Made by a program: the position numbers and the translations under genes. 64,000 nt of DNA, from the NCBI GenBank assembly GCA_026545765.1, contig CM048843.1:17575200-17639199 (forward strand). The letters are read 5' to 3'. Positions 24,085 through 35,352 of this stretch are shown here, one piece after another. Positions within the stretch are counted from its first letter, which is position 1; each line of letters opens with the position of its first letter. The stretch is from Plantago major. Its lineage: Eukaryota; Streptophyta; Magnoliopsida; Lamiales; Plantaginaceae. A model generated the notes under the pieces. That model had not been told where the DNA came from. It worked only from the letters and a program-made list of their open reading frames with translations, and did not search any database.

Positions 24085-25286
24085 CAAGGCCCCTTAAAAG
24101 TTTCTTTTCTCATCCACCCAACGCTTACTGGCTGGGATTTGCCAATCCTTCATTATTTATTTTGGGATGATGATGTTCAGGAAATCTTGAAGATTCCTTT
24201 GGCTGGCAATGGTGTTTCTGATTTACAGGTTTGGCATTTTACAAGGCATGGTTGCTATACTGTGAAATCTGGCTACCACTTAGCTATGGACCTACGACAG
24301 CGTCAACTTGCTAATCAGGTTGGTACTTCTTCTCGGACAATTCAGCATAACTGGAATTTTGTATGGCATCTAAAAATGCCAAATAAGGTCACACATTTTT
24401 TTTGGAGAGCTTTACACAACTCACTTCCAACTTATGCTGAATTAGTCCGTCAGCATATTTGCCAGATGCATTCTTGTGCTTTTTGTGGCCATGAAAGTGA
24501 GACTATTCTTCATCTTTTGAGAGATTGTCATTTTGCGAGACAATATTGGGCTATTTCACATTGTCCTGTCTCTTTGATTTATTTTCCTGCTGATGATATT
24601 TGGAGTTGGGTGACTGGTGTTAGACTTAGATTGGATCCACAGGAATTCCATTTCTTTGTTTATTCTTGTTGGAGTTTTTGGTATAACAGGAATAAGATCA
24701 TTCATGAAGATAAAAGGTTTACGCCTTTGAAAACCTTTCAATTTGTTGTTCAGTTTTCCAATTTTCAGCAGTCTAATATGTTCAAACCAGTTGGACATAC
24801 AGTCGGACAACAAGATAACATACCGGGACCTTGGGTTCTACCACCCACCGGTTGGATTAAACTGAATTTTGATGTCATTGTTCATGAGAAGGTTTGGTTG
24901 GTATTTCTACTGTTGCAAGAGATAGTACAGGCCTAGTTTTGGCTTGGTCTAGGAAAAAGCTTCCCGGACGTTTTGATGTAGAAACAGCAGAATTATTTGC
25001 TGCTCGGCTTGCTATTTCTTTGGCAAGAGAATTGAATTTTTCCAAGATTATTTTGGAATGGGATGCATTACTGGTTATTAAAAATCTCCAACAGGAAACT
25101 ACTACTCGAGCTTCCAATGATAATGTGTATGCTGCAGTTCGTCAAACTCTTTCTCATTTCTCTGATTTTAAAGTCCAGCATATACGTCGGAATGCCAACT
25201 GCCTTGCTCATCATCTGTGCCATCAATTTACAAAGGATTCACATGGATTTCTCTCTTTACCATTTGATTATGAAGAAATCTTGTAA
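24085..25286 (+). pseudogene. LINE ORF2, C-terminal part (zf-RVT and RNase H-like)
   Basis: Directly continues the reading sense of the ORF2 piece ending at 9148. First comes the zinc-binding reverse-transcriptase-associated region (24230-24600: VWHFTRHGCYTVKSGYHLA, WHLKMPNKVTHFFWRALHNSLPT, HSCAFCGHESETILHLLRDC). It is followed by an RNase H-like RVT_3 domain (24840-25286: GWIKLNFDV, ETAELFAARLAI, ILEWDALLVIKNL, HIRRNANCLAHHL). One frameshift lies near 24890. The reading ends FDYEEIL at 25286, about 90 bases before the A-run. The copia insertion at 9154-24084 separates it from the endonuclease and reverse transcriptase. Confidence 0.87.
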
Positions 25287-25543
25287 TTTCCTTGTGCTAG
25301 CTTACTGTGTACTGTTGTACCTTGTATTGAGCTTTGAGCTCCTTTTTTTATTTTATTAATGAAATTTTACTTACTAAAAAAAAATGAAGACAATAATGAA
25401 TATCAATATCAAATTAATTAACATAGCACAATTCCAAATTGTCAAGAAAAACAGACGTCTCCAAGGTGAGTTTATGCAATTCAAAACCAATTAAAGTATT
25501 AGCTATCATTAATTGCATTAAAGTTGGAGCAAAAGAATTATAC

Positions 25544-25580
25544 CTTTGGCTTTGCTTCCGGACGACAGTTTTCTTTTCAT
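25544..25580 (-). pseudogene. hAT transposase exon 1
   Basis: The ATG at 25580 gives MKRKLSSGSKAK, then a donor (AAAG|GTATAA) at 25543. It joins in phase with exon 2 near 4430, which begins GTGTACAACC (GVQPRKGQ). Short basic N-termini of this kind are usual for TTF-type hAT transposases. The intron now holds the LINE and Copia-1. Confidence 0.6.
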
Positions 25581-25923
25581 GTTGCTATGAATTGTGATTA
25601 TTCTAACTAGGAAGTTGAAAGGGTTAATTAGGTTATAAGTAGTTTTAGAGTATTTATTTGGTAGTTAGATATTTTTTACCTTATTAATAAAGTGGAAAAT
25701 TTCTCATATAATCTAAATTACATAACTAGTTAAATATATTTTATTACAAAGTTTTGAAAGAGACGTGAATAAATTTTATCAACTTATTTAATTATAAAGT
25801 CGTCTAACTAAATGTACTAACAAAAACATTTAAGGGTGGCGAAACGTAAAATTTTTAAAAATATACATATAGTAATAAAAAAAAATTGGGGGTGGCAGCC
25901 GCCACCCCTGTATCCGCCCCCTG

Positions 25924-26167
25924 CATATGCACATCAAAACGAGCTCAAGAAAGAGTTGCTGGAAACACAAAAAATTCGAAGTCTTCCTGTAAGGGACAGA
26001 ACAGAAGGGACAAGTCAAGCAAGTATATCTTCTTTTTCCAAAGAAAGACCTACATGTGAAAGAAAAAAAGAAGAGGACTAAGCTAGGATTCATAGAATAA
26101 TTAATAATCATGATAAACGTAGAAGTCAAAAGAGACTGTGCAAGCTTTCCTTTCTTATAAACTAAAA
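25924..26167. other. Right hAT duplication and a short host segment
   Basis: CATATGCA at 25924-25931 is the right target duplication. The following purine-rich sequence to 26167 shows no recognised gene; it should be contiguous with 1085-1719 in an allele lacking the hAT element. Confidence 0.55.
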
Positions 26168-26179
26168 CTAGTTAATGGC

Positions 26180-26196
26180 CCGTCGAGTATCGACGG
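26180..26196 (-). other. Helitron 3' subterminal hairpin
   Basis: CCGTCGA GTA TCGACGG is a perfect 7-bp stem with a 3-base loop, 12 bases from the CTAG terminus at 26168-26171. This spacing is typical of Helitron 3' ends, where the hairpin signals termination of rolling-circle transfer. Confidence 0.8.
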
Positions 26197-26420
26197 TACA
26201 TGAAGAAAAAAATTAAAATAAGAAATAAATAAATTCGTATAATAACATGTTGAAGTTGCGAAACATATAAAAACTGCAAGATGACAAAATGCATGATCTA
26301 ATCGCTTCAATATTGCATCGAAAGTCACTCCTACCTGTAGAAAAGTGCATAATGTAAATTAGTGAAATTGAGCACAACCATATATAAAATACACATAAAC
26401 GATAAAATTAACTCATAACT

Positions 26421-27171
26421 TGTCACGCCCCAAAACCAAATCACTTTGGCGCAACCAGCCGTCTATCGTGAGATGAGTTCACGCCAAGACGAAGCCTTAC
26501 TTAAATCCTCAAATACATGAAATAATTTCAGAGTGGTACAACAGAGCGTCTATAAATCTCATTTACAACAATAATTACAAGTCTTGAATACAAAACGACA
26601 ATCCCAACAGTATGAGTCATCACTAATCTAAAAACCTCAGAGTACACAACCACTACTAAAAAGTCTTCAAAAATCCACCATATGTCTACCGTCTCAACTC
26701 CAGAGTATCTTCGTCCAATCACTTACTAAATATCTGAAAGGGAGGTGTAAGGGTGAGCCTCAATGACAATTTTACCGGATCAAGTAGAGTATTTCAAACA
26801 TACATATATATATCAATACCTTTATATATCCAAAATAATTTGCATGGAACACTTTACAAAACAATGTCAATTCATATTTAGCTCAATCAGACAATACACT
26901 ACGGCCACACGAACCGTGGTGGCACACAGGTCGGCTTTTACATAACAATAACAATGCCCTACCAAAGGCATAACAATACAATGGGAGATCTCCAAAAGCA
27001 CGACATACATTCCCTCGAAAGGGCCCAAACAATTCATAGGCATATCGATGAGCAAAATCACAACCACGATAAAACAATTATGGGTACACATACTTGATCC
27101 TTTTCGAATAGATTATTATACCAAGTCCCATTCCTTGATATAATAAACATAAGTAGTTTATCAAATCATAA

Positions 27172-27253
<82 letters not shown>

Positions 27254-28320
27254 ATAGAAGCAAAAGTGTCAAGAAAACCCCTTACCTCAAGATTGATATG
27301 AATCCAGTCAAGCTTACATAACCGCAACATCCTCCAATAGCTTGCATATCGAATCTCCAAAAGTTAACTTAAACCACGATTCATCCAAAGAACCAATCAC
27401 AAACTCCATCTCGCCTCTACTACAGTTTTATAGGTCGATATTGAGGAAATAAGGTAACAAGGGCAAAACGGTAATTTTCTGGACACAAATAGGGCTGGAA
27501 ATAAAAAGATACAAAAACTGTCTCCACCAAGGCTTGAATCGTCAACCTCCAGCAAGGCATCACCATAGCCAACCAACTGAGCTAGCAACAACTTGTTCTA
27601 TAACCCGCAGAAAACTAATTATAACTCAGTGATGGCAGCTTCTGTGAATTGGTGCGATCTCAGGGGCAAAATAGGCATTCTACGGATCTGGGGCTAAACT
27701 GGAATAAGCTAAAACTCGTCAAATTGCATAGGAGGTCCCTAGCTCCTTCAAATTCCCAAAAGCAAGGGTTTTAACTTTCAGAAAACCTCAAACTAGTCCC
27801 TGCTACAATCCAAAACTTCCTGAATCGGACCAATCGACTCCGAATCAAGGCCAAGGTTCTGACAATCGAATAACCATCAATCCCTCCATTCAAATCGATG
27901 TGTAACAGTCCCAAAACAACACGAATCAGTCCAAATCGAATCGCGAATTCGTCCTCTTGTTTCCATGTCGCGATACACACCAATCTCAGTTCGATAATCA
28001 CAACACTACTCGATTTCATTCGCATCGGAAGGAAGAAGGAAGGTCGGTGACGTGGAGGGGGGATAAACGGGCGGAGCTTGGTGGTGGATTTGGAGGCTGC
28101 CTAAGGAAGTGTAGAGAGGAGGAAGAAGAAGACTAGGGTTTTAACTTAGGGTTTGCTTGTTGGGCTCATCCTGGGCCCAATTTGGGCTTTCTCCGTCTCC
28201 TTTTATTGATCCGTAAAATATTTATCTATAAAATCTCGTCAATTAACTTAAGTCCAAATAATTTCCCTTCTCCAAATTATATTCAAATCGACGGTCCGAT
28301 AAAATTTTCGGGATTTTACA
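26421..28320 (-). mobile_element. 1.9-kb TG..CA element, probable solo LTR
   Basis: Ends TGTCACGCCCCAAAACC and TTTTCGGGATTTTACA, flanked by TAACT at 26416-26420 and 28321-28325. It has no gag or pol. Read on the minus strand it starts TGTAAAATCCCG, like the element at 30137. It lies just beyond the last recognisable codons of the Helitron helicase. A (TA)n tract sits inside. A non-autonomous TRIM or LARD is the alternative. Confidence 0.72.
27175..27247. repeat. (TA)n microsatellite
   Basis: About 36 uninterrupted AT dinucleotides, followed by an A/T-rich edge. Length is probably polymorphic and hard to assemble. Confidence 0.95.
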
Positions 28321-28321
28321 T

Positions 28322-29850
28322 AACTTGTTGAACACTTCTTTATAAATTACGTTTGTTGTCGTGTCATATGTATTACCCTCTACGTCGCAAATTACTGCGT
28401 TCAATCCCTTCCCAACGGTAACTCTAGAAAGAACATCGTTTGAATACATGTGAAGGGAGGTAGAAGTCGACGTGTGAGAGAGAATGTCCCTTACTCTTAT
28501 TTATAGTCATAGCAAAGCAGACGAATATGGAAAATTGTCTCCACTCTCCAATCAATTAATAGGGAACTTCATCTCGTCGGGTGGCTCATCATCATCATCC
28601 TCGGAATGAAAACCTTTTGGCACACGTTGTTTCAAGATATCATCTTTGCCTCGATGATATGTTTTCCAAGATTAGTAACTATGAGCCTTGTTCCATTGCA
28701 CAACTCGAAAGTCTGATCAATATTCCTCATAATCATTATCATACATCCAACCTTTAGTATGATCTTATGGTTAGAAAATCTAGAGCGATTAATGTTGTTC
28801 AAAATTTCTACAGTGAAAACATGTTCTGGACCGTTTTCAAAATTATGTCCCCTAGCAATGCTATGCGCTCAAATTTTCAATGCTATCTCTGGTCATCTTC
28901 GACATGACAAATTGATTTAGATCATTAAATATTTCATTTGTAGGTGCAAGAATATCCCAATGATGAAATATACAGGGTCAAGTGATGGATCGCCTAAGTG
29001 ATAAAACAACGAAGGATATGTACTATATACAATAGTTGGAATTGGATGACTTACTTCTCGAATAAGTAAACCTTCGTGGATCTTGGTATCAACCCACAGT
29101 CATTAGGTTCAGCGGCAATGCCCCCACCGACCGGTGTTATCAACTCAGCAAATTCTTTTGTCTCTTAAATTTCAATAGATGACGATCTAGATTGTATAGG
29201 ATAAAATTGGACGTAAAAAATGATAAGTTTAATGTGATATATGTATGTGGTATATAAATAAGACGGGCCATTTACCTGCAATATCATGTTCTTCGTCAAC
29301 CGAAGCAGCTCACAACATTTTATATCCTAGAGGAGCATATAGAGGCATTCACAATATTATAACTATTCATTGCGAAACAACGGGCAAAATATGTCGGAAG
29401 TTCCCGCCGAAGACAATCACCACTTCCACCAAAATGGCTCATCTGAATGGCCCATCACATCCTTCAAGCTCCTATCGATCGCTTTAAACAATGTCGGTTT
29501 GTCATGGGAGCCTTTATCCCAAATAATAAGTCGAGCCTCCTTAGGCAGTCCTGTGACATCTGAATAATAAGCTTATTGCATGTTGAATCTTCGCGATTTG
29601 CAATGGTATTCCGAACCTCGAATATGTCGAACTATTGTCCTACCTTTATGAAGAAGGAGCGATGCAATCCCACTTGATGCAACTCAAAGTACAATATCTT
29701 CTCAAGCCCTAAAACCAGAGCACATCATTCTCCATATAAAGGTTTTTGTGGTCCCTCCGTAGATTTATAAGAAGAATACTTCATCATTTTGACCATCGAC
29801 AACAAACATAATTTCATATATGGCATGTTATCCATCGGTCAATTTTGGGT
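28322..29850 (-). pseudogene. Helitron PIF1-like helicase domain, degenerate
   Basis: Minus-strand translation in shifting frames gives the family landmarks in order. A Walker A region reads YGGTTKTFIW near 29730, where GGTGKT is expected. Then GIASLLLHKGRT-like sequence, APMTNRHCLK and VFGGNFRHILPVVSQ (29560-29370), LTKNMILQ before a donor at 29277, and FAELITPVGGG near 29160. Further on are LKVGCMIMIMRNIDQ and NGTRLIVTNLGKHI (28760-28650), then SRVTVGKGLNAVICD and NVIYKEVF (28430-28330). In Helitrons this domain unwinds DNA during rolling-circle transposition. Stops and frameshifts throughout make it inactive. Confidence 0.8.
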
Positions 29851-30136
29851 ATAAACCATCGTGCTATGCTCCATTGCAACCATAACACATGACATCTAAT
29901 ACAAAATGAATGGATATGTAGCATTTTCTATAACAGACTCATCAGTTGTATGTTATAATCAAATGAACTGAGATTGTTGCAGTTTTTCTTCGATAACTCT
30001 TCTACTTGCATAGTAGCAATGTTTTTTTATTTATTCATGTGTGAGTTTCAAACCTGGATGGAGAGTTTTATATCGTTACATGGCAATTACATACATTAAA
30101 CTGATTGTCATTGGATGTGGGAATGGGTAATATAGT

Positions 30137-33100
30137 TGTAAAACCCCGGATTTTCGTCAATTCCTTATTTTAATTTCCTTGTTTAGTATTTAGATAATTA
30201 TCATTAATACTTTAATAATGAGTAATTAATTATCTATCCTTTGTTTAGAGTCCAGTTTGATTGGAAACAGTCTTCTACTTCTATTCCAATTATACCCCTT
30301 GTTTGCCTTGAGCTGATTACGCCTCTTTCCTTCTTCAAATCGACTTCTTCTTCTTCTTCTTCTTCGTTCCTTTCTTTCCTCGTTTTCTCCTTCTTCAGTT
30401 CCTTCTTTCTCGATCGCTTCTACCAAATCGATGCCTTTAGCTACGCCGTCACAACCACACTAAGAGGAATCGATTTCGACCTAGACCCAGTTCAAATCTC
30501 TATAACGGCTTCGTCTTCACCTTCGTTCCTCCCAATTCGCCGTCTGAATTCGTCCGGTAAGACTCTCGAACTCGGTTCTGATCTCCTTCTTACTCTCGTG
30601 TAACTCAACCACATGATTCTTGTATTCTTCGTAGAATTAATTACAAGGATTGGAGAGTTTGATTCGTTCGTTCGTGTTCTAGCCGTCTCGATTCGCCATT
30701 AGGTAAGCATTGTTCTTCTCGTGTTTTAGTTTGGGATGGGTGTTTGTGTACTGCAGCTTGTTCGTGTTTTTGTGGATTCAAATTTCCCTTCTTTTAATTT
30801 CGACCTAATCTGTTTGCATTTCGTTTTGGCTTCGTTTTTCGTCTGTTTTCTGCTTAAGTTCGAATGCTATGATTTCCGGTTAAAGCTCGACCTGCTCTGT
30901 CCTCCTTCGTTACCGTATGGTTTGGATTGTAGCAGTCGAATTGTTATTGTTATTGTTCAGCCTGTGTGTGCGTGGTTGCTTGTACTCTGTTTTTCTTCCA
31001 TTGAATTCGATCGGTTATGTTCTTGGTTTGAGCGAGTCCCTTTTCTTCGTCTTTTCAGTTTCCGGTAATTCTTCATCTGTCCGGTTGTGTTGTCTGGTTT
31101 CCTCTTCTTTTCCTCTCCTACTGTTCCGTCAGTGTGTGCGTGTTCGCTGTGTCGAACTTGATAATTGGCGTGCTGTTTTAAATCTGAATTTCCTTCATCT
31201 GCTCTGCTCCTGTAATTCGTAAATAGTTCAGTTTGTGTGTTGTTGTCTGCGGACTGATATGTGTCGAATTGTGATATTCTGTGTCGATTATGTTTCCTGT
31301 ACTTGTTAGCTTGTGGTTACTGTTCAGTTTGTGCTTTAAACTCTCATTGTTCGATTACCTGACGTGTTTGAGTTTGACCTTGTGTGTTTTAGTCTGGGTT
31401 CGTTGTCCCTTCTTTTTGCTGTGCAGTCTGCAACTGATTTGATCTAGTAATTTGGCGGGTAAAATCAATTAATTACCTGACTGGTTGATGGGTGCGAATT
31501 GTGTTTGTGTTGTAAGTTTCTGATCAGGTTACGTGTTTGTGGAGAGTCTTTACCTTAGTCATTTCCTTCTTCCTGCTGTTGTGTGCTTTCTCGAAAGGCG
31601 GTGTTTACCTGCTATTTTCTGTACTGGGTTTGTTGTGACCGTACTGTATGTTGTTAAAAGGTTGTTTCACTTGAGGGCTTGTATATTGAGTCGATCTGTG
31701 ACTGAGTTGTATATTGACCACTGTTGCCATGCTGTGTACTATTGTTAGTTCTTCATTTAATTGATTCTGTTGTGTAGATCAATCCAGCTGCAAGTACGTA
31801 GATGCATTTTGTCGATTGAATTAATATTGTGTCCGTTTGTAGCACTTGATTGATCCTCTTTAGCAGGTTGTGTTATTCTTGATGCTTGTTTGTTGAATCG
31901 AATGGTGTTGGTTTGTATTGATTGGTTTCAAGTTACCTGCTGGTTGAACATTTTATTTGTTAGCTTGGTGTCTGGCTGCGTGTTTCGTTTCTCTCTATGT
32001 TGCCTTGTTTTCTTTTCCTGAATCTTTGGTATTAATCGAGCAAGTGACCTGGATAGTTTTAAGTTTGAGTTGTTATTGATATGCTGTTCTGTGGTTTCTT
32101 CTCGAATGTGCTGGTGTTTGCAATTAATTGTTGGCTTGATTAATGAATTATGGAGTTATTTGGTTCGATTCTAGGTTTTCTCATTAATTTGTTTATTTTT
32201 GTTCTCATAATTGTTATCGATGAAGTTGCTAAATTATGTGTAATTATATGCCTAGTTGATTCTACTCGCTTGTGCTCGTTTGTGGGGGTTTAAGGGTTTT
32301 GGTTAATTGTCTTTGCGTAAATTTTAAGTAGTATTCATTATCAGGTTTTGCGGATTTGCTTAGTTACGAGGTCATCTAAGGTGAGTGTTCTACCCAAAAA
32401 GTATATGTATAGTTTGCGAAACTACAAGAAGCTATTTTAATATAATATATATAGTATTGCATCTCAAACATTGCGAAATTCATGAAATCAAAATTCTGAA
32501 AACTGCATCAAACCATTTTCTCATGTTTCCGCTCTAAAAAGATATATATGTATATGATTTATTATGATCTTCATTTGATTTGATTGATTGATTGATTCGC
32601 TTCGACCGATATGTGCGCAATTGTGGTGGGGGTTTCTGAGTGGACATACTTTGGCAGTTGTGTCTGTCGAGTTGTTCATGAAGTACCTCTGCTTACTATC
32701 CCTAGACGCGAGGCAGAAGTCGCCGAGGTCTTCGGGAGTAGTAGTGTTTCACCCCTGTACCATGGCAGGGTCTTCGTCTTCGTATTCGTTTGACAGTGGT
32801 AGCACCCTGTCTGGAGTGATAAGGGCTTGGATTGGGGTTATAAGGTTGACTGCACCAACGAATATTATTCGCTTCGTATATGTTCTTGTTATATTAATTA
32901 TATCTTGATTCGTTTGATAAAAACCTACTTCGTATTACTTAATTCGTTGTTCACTTAGCACAGAACCTCTGAGTTTTATCTCACACTTGATTTGTTACCT
33001 TCTTGTAGATTTTGGAGTCTAGTGGAGGACCGAGTCGGGTAGACGTTCAGCAACTTGAGTGAAAGTGGGATTTAAACTGGGATTTTGTACTTTTTTTAGC

Positions 33101-33258
33101 TTGTAAAAAACTTGTCTATTTACCGCTACTTTAAAAAATAGTGTCTTTCGCAAGTCAACTGTTAAAATTTTAGCTTCTCAAAGCTTTTAGAATGTTTTTC
33201 GTTATTGATTTAACGCCCTTGTGCTTTTAAAAACTAGTGTAATTTCCGGGGCGTTACA
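30137..33258 (+). mobile_element. 3.1-kb TG..CA element, probable solo LTR
   Basis: Begins TGTAAAACCCCGGATTTTCG, ends TTTCCGGGGCGTTACA, and is flanked by ATAGT at 30132-30136 and 33259-33263. It contains no supported coding frame; the open frames are short and lack motifs. The ends match those of the element at 26421-28320 read on the minus strand, so the two belong to related families. A solo LTR of a large Ty3-type element is the simplest reading. Confidence 0.72.
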
Positions 33259-33309
33259 ATAGTCTTTTAATTTATTGTACTAGTATCGATGAGTATCCTT
33301 TGTTGATTG

Positions 33310-34260
33310 TATAGAATGTCGTCTGATAATAAATTCCACGTTTTGTTCCACACTTCCTCAGGCCTCGACATGCTGCGTGATAATAACATGGTTATGAAAA
33401 GGTGACGTAAAAATTCGCAAATCCCCATGACTTGCCCCATTTAAACCACTAATATACTCTTCATCATTGAATAAGAGTCCCATAGCTTCACATGCATTTT
33501 TGTGATATTCGTGCACAACATAGTCGACACCATTATACCGAAACCTTGTTTCTTTGTTTACATACGGACCATATTTTATGTTCGTTTGTCCAACAATGAT
33601 AGCGAGGAATTTTAGCATAAGTTAGCTTCTGGGCTCGGGGATCTATTTTGTTCAGCTTGAACCACTCTAAGAACTCTGATTGTTTGACATTTTGTTGACG
33701 ACATCTAGCATGCATTCACCATCTTTGAAAGGAACAAACTGCTCATTCTCCAAATGAAACGGCAATCGCTTAACAACATAAATTGTACTTCCTCCGTTCC
33801 GGGAATAGCTTCTCACTTTGACTTTTTGCAGTCAAAATTTTTCAACATTGACTACGAATTAATTTTAAACCGCAAATATAAAATGTTCAATTAAATTATA
33901 TAATGAAAATTTAGTCCCTGAAGTTTCATTATATAAAAAATTGAGCATTTACATTTGCGGTTTATGATTAATGCGTAGTCAAAGTTCAAAAAGTTTGACT
34001 GTAAAAAGTCAAAGTGGGAAGTTATTCCCGGGACGGAGGAAGTATAATGCAGTGGGACTCTAATATCCTCCACATTGCTTTGCATGGAGACACATAGCGA
34101 TAGTCCATATGTCTAATGACCTTATCCCCGTTTTCTCGATCAATGAAATTAACCCAATTCTTTCGCTTCCTTTGAATATATACTTGAAGGGATGTGGTAT
34201 TGATCGATGCTATTACTGTATCCATGTTGATGTGCGCTTGATATATGATCATAAAATGGG
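33310..34260 (-). pseudogene. Helitron protein, region upstream of the helicase
   Basis: Minus-strand blocks in order: HINMDTVIASIN and NGDKVIRHMDYRYVSP (34230-34090), VKRLPFHLENEQFVPF (33770-33720), SEFLEWFKLNKIDPRAQKLTYAKIP (33690-33610), RYNGVDYVVHEYHKNACEAMGLL (33550-33470) and EEVWNKTWNLLSDDIL (33350-33310). This is the conserved stretch between the Rep and PIF1 domains of plant Helitron proteins. A Stowaway MITE at 33788-34042 splits it, and frame changes are frequent. Confidence 0.78.
33788..34042. mobile_element. Stowaway-like MITE (255 bp)
   Basis: Inverted ends CTTCCTCCGTTCCGGGAATA and TATTCCCGGGACGGAGGAAG lie between TA dinucleotides (33786-33787 and 34043-34044). The inner arms also pair (GACTTTTTGCAGTCAA with TTGACTGTAAAAAGTC), so the element can fold into a long hairpin. 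The TA duplication marks the Tc1/mariner superfamily. Confidence 0.9.
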
Positions 34261-34299
34261 AGTTATGTGGAAATGTTCATCTATTTTTCATTATATAAT

Positions 34300-34545
34300 A
34301 ATAATAATAATAATGATGATGATGATGATGATAGTAGTAGACATAAATAAATGCTTTAAAATGTAAATCACGCAAAATAAATTAACATATATTAAATTAT
34401 AATCCATGATAAGAGATAATGATGATGATGATGATGATAATAATAATAATAATAGTAGTAGACATAAATAAATGCTTTAAAATGTAAATCACGCAAAATA
34501 AATTAACATATAATAAATTATAATCCATGATAAGAGATACGGATT
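34300..34545. repeat. Tandem duplication with AAT/GAT microsatellites
   Basis: A block of roughly 124 bases (AGTAGACATAAATAAATGC through ATCCATGATAAGAGATA) occurs twice, at about 34336-34418 and 34459-34540. Each copy is preceded by a run of ATA and GATG trinucleotides. The copies differ at very few bases, so the duplication is young. Confidence 0.85.
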
Positions 34546-34589
34546 GGATATATGTTAATTTATTTTTGAAATAATGTGGATCAAGATAT

Positions 34590-35050
34590 GAATTAGATAC
34601 ATGCGCAAGTAAGGACGGATATGTGTTTTGGACCATAGTAGGAATATGATCACTTACTTCTTGAATAAGAATGTCATCTGCCATCTTGATATCAATCTTA
34701 CCGCCATTTTCACCGCCGGCAACTCCATCACGAACGTGTATCCACTATGCGAATTCTTTTGTTCTCCTGAATCTCAAATGTTAATGTACCAGTGTAAAAA
34801 ACACAAAACACACTTAATAAAATATAAAGAAAGATACAAATTAATAAAATCAAAATTACCATAAGTGAAAACATTTAGTTACCTACAGTCGTATGCTTTT
34901 TGTAAGTCTGAGGACCTCACATGAATCCCAAATTTTGGATGAGCATATTTCTGCATTAACAATGATAGATCTAGACACTTGCGGAACCACTGACAATATC
35001 TGTCTAAAGTCTCCGCCAAATACAATAATCAAACCACCGAATGGTGTACC
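34590..35050 (-). pseudogene. Second Helitron helicase fragment
   Basis: The minus strand reads PFGGLIIVFGGDFRQIL, then IIVNAEICSSKIWDSC and EVLRLTKSIRL (35050-34880), then after a gap ILIQEVSDHIPTMVQ and NTYPSLL (34680-34600). It is the same part of PIF1 as at 29040-29570 but better kept and clearly a different copy. It lies upstream of the N-terminal remnants of the first Helitron, so two Helitrons are joined head to tail or nested. Confidence 0.78.
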
Positions 35051-35167
35051 TTATATTTCGTATTTGTCAAATTTTGGTTCGACGGGTATGGAAAAACTAT
35101 ATGAATTATTATTCGAACATAAAATGTAATGATCTAAAAAGAATTCCCAACAAAACAATAAATACTA

Positions 35168-35352
35168 CTCACTCCTTTCCACTACAAATGACACAATTAC
35201 TTTTGGGCACGAAAATTAATGTTCAGTGTCAATTATAGTGGGAGCACATGCTGACATGCACATGGGTTTTAAATGTTGCCAGAAAAAAATGTGACATTTG
35301 TAGTGGGACAAATATAAATGTAATATGTGTCATTTGTAGTGGACGAAGGGAG
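35168..35352. mobile_element. Stowaway-like MITE (185 bp)
   Basis: Arms CTCACTCCTTTCCACTACAA and TTGTAGTGGACGAAGGGAG are inverted and flanked by TA (35166-35167 and 35353-35354). The pairing extends inward through ATGACAC. Confidence 0.85.

Larger units (their letters stand above)
4728..25386 (+). mobile_element. L1-like LINE, split by Copia-1
   Basis: The element lies between copies of AAGACAATAATGAA (4714-4727 and 25387-25400), a 14-bp duplication typical of target-primed reverse transcription. It has a 112-base leader, ORF1 (4840-6297), ORF2 (6294 to 25286, interrupted by Copia-1 at 9154-24084) and a 3' end with an A-run at 25376-25384. Without the copia and its duplication the LINE is about 5.7 kb, close to full length. 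It entered intron 1 of the hAT transposase in the orientation opposite to that gene. Confidence 0.9.
1728..25923 (-). mobile_element. hAT transposon, expanded by nested LINE and copia
   Basis: The left end reads CAGTGGCGGAGCCAGG (1728-1743). The right end, read inward on the minus strand, is CAGGGGGCGGATACAGG (25923 backwards). Both match plant hAT termini, and both are flanked by CATATGCA. Without the LINE at 4728-25386 and one copy of its duplication the element is about 3.5 kb, a normal autonomous size. It encodes a two-exon transposase on the minus strand: exon 1 at 25544-25580, exon 2 from about 4430 down to 1964. Both the nonsense codon and the frameshifts in exon 2 suggest that this copy is no longer autonomous. 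Confidence 0.92.
26168..34300 (-). mobile_element. Decayed Helitron, minus-oriented
   Basis: The 3' end on the minus strand is hairpin, GCCATTAA, CTAG and then a host T, as Helitrons require. Reading upstream are the PIF1 helicase (28322-29850) and the region preceding it (33310-34260). Three later insertions interrupt it: TG..CA elements at 26421-28320 and 30137-33258, and a MITE at 33788-34042. The 5' TC end was not found, so the right boundary is approximate. Confidence 0.75.

Noticed and set aside
27078..27360. Open frames made of alternating Tyr-Ile
   Set aside because: They are translations of the (TA)n microsatellite, not genes.
30241..31748. Several open frames of 70-120 codons
   Set aside because: They lie in the non-coding 3.1-kb TG..CA element, are T-rich, and show no motif or consistent frame.
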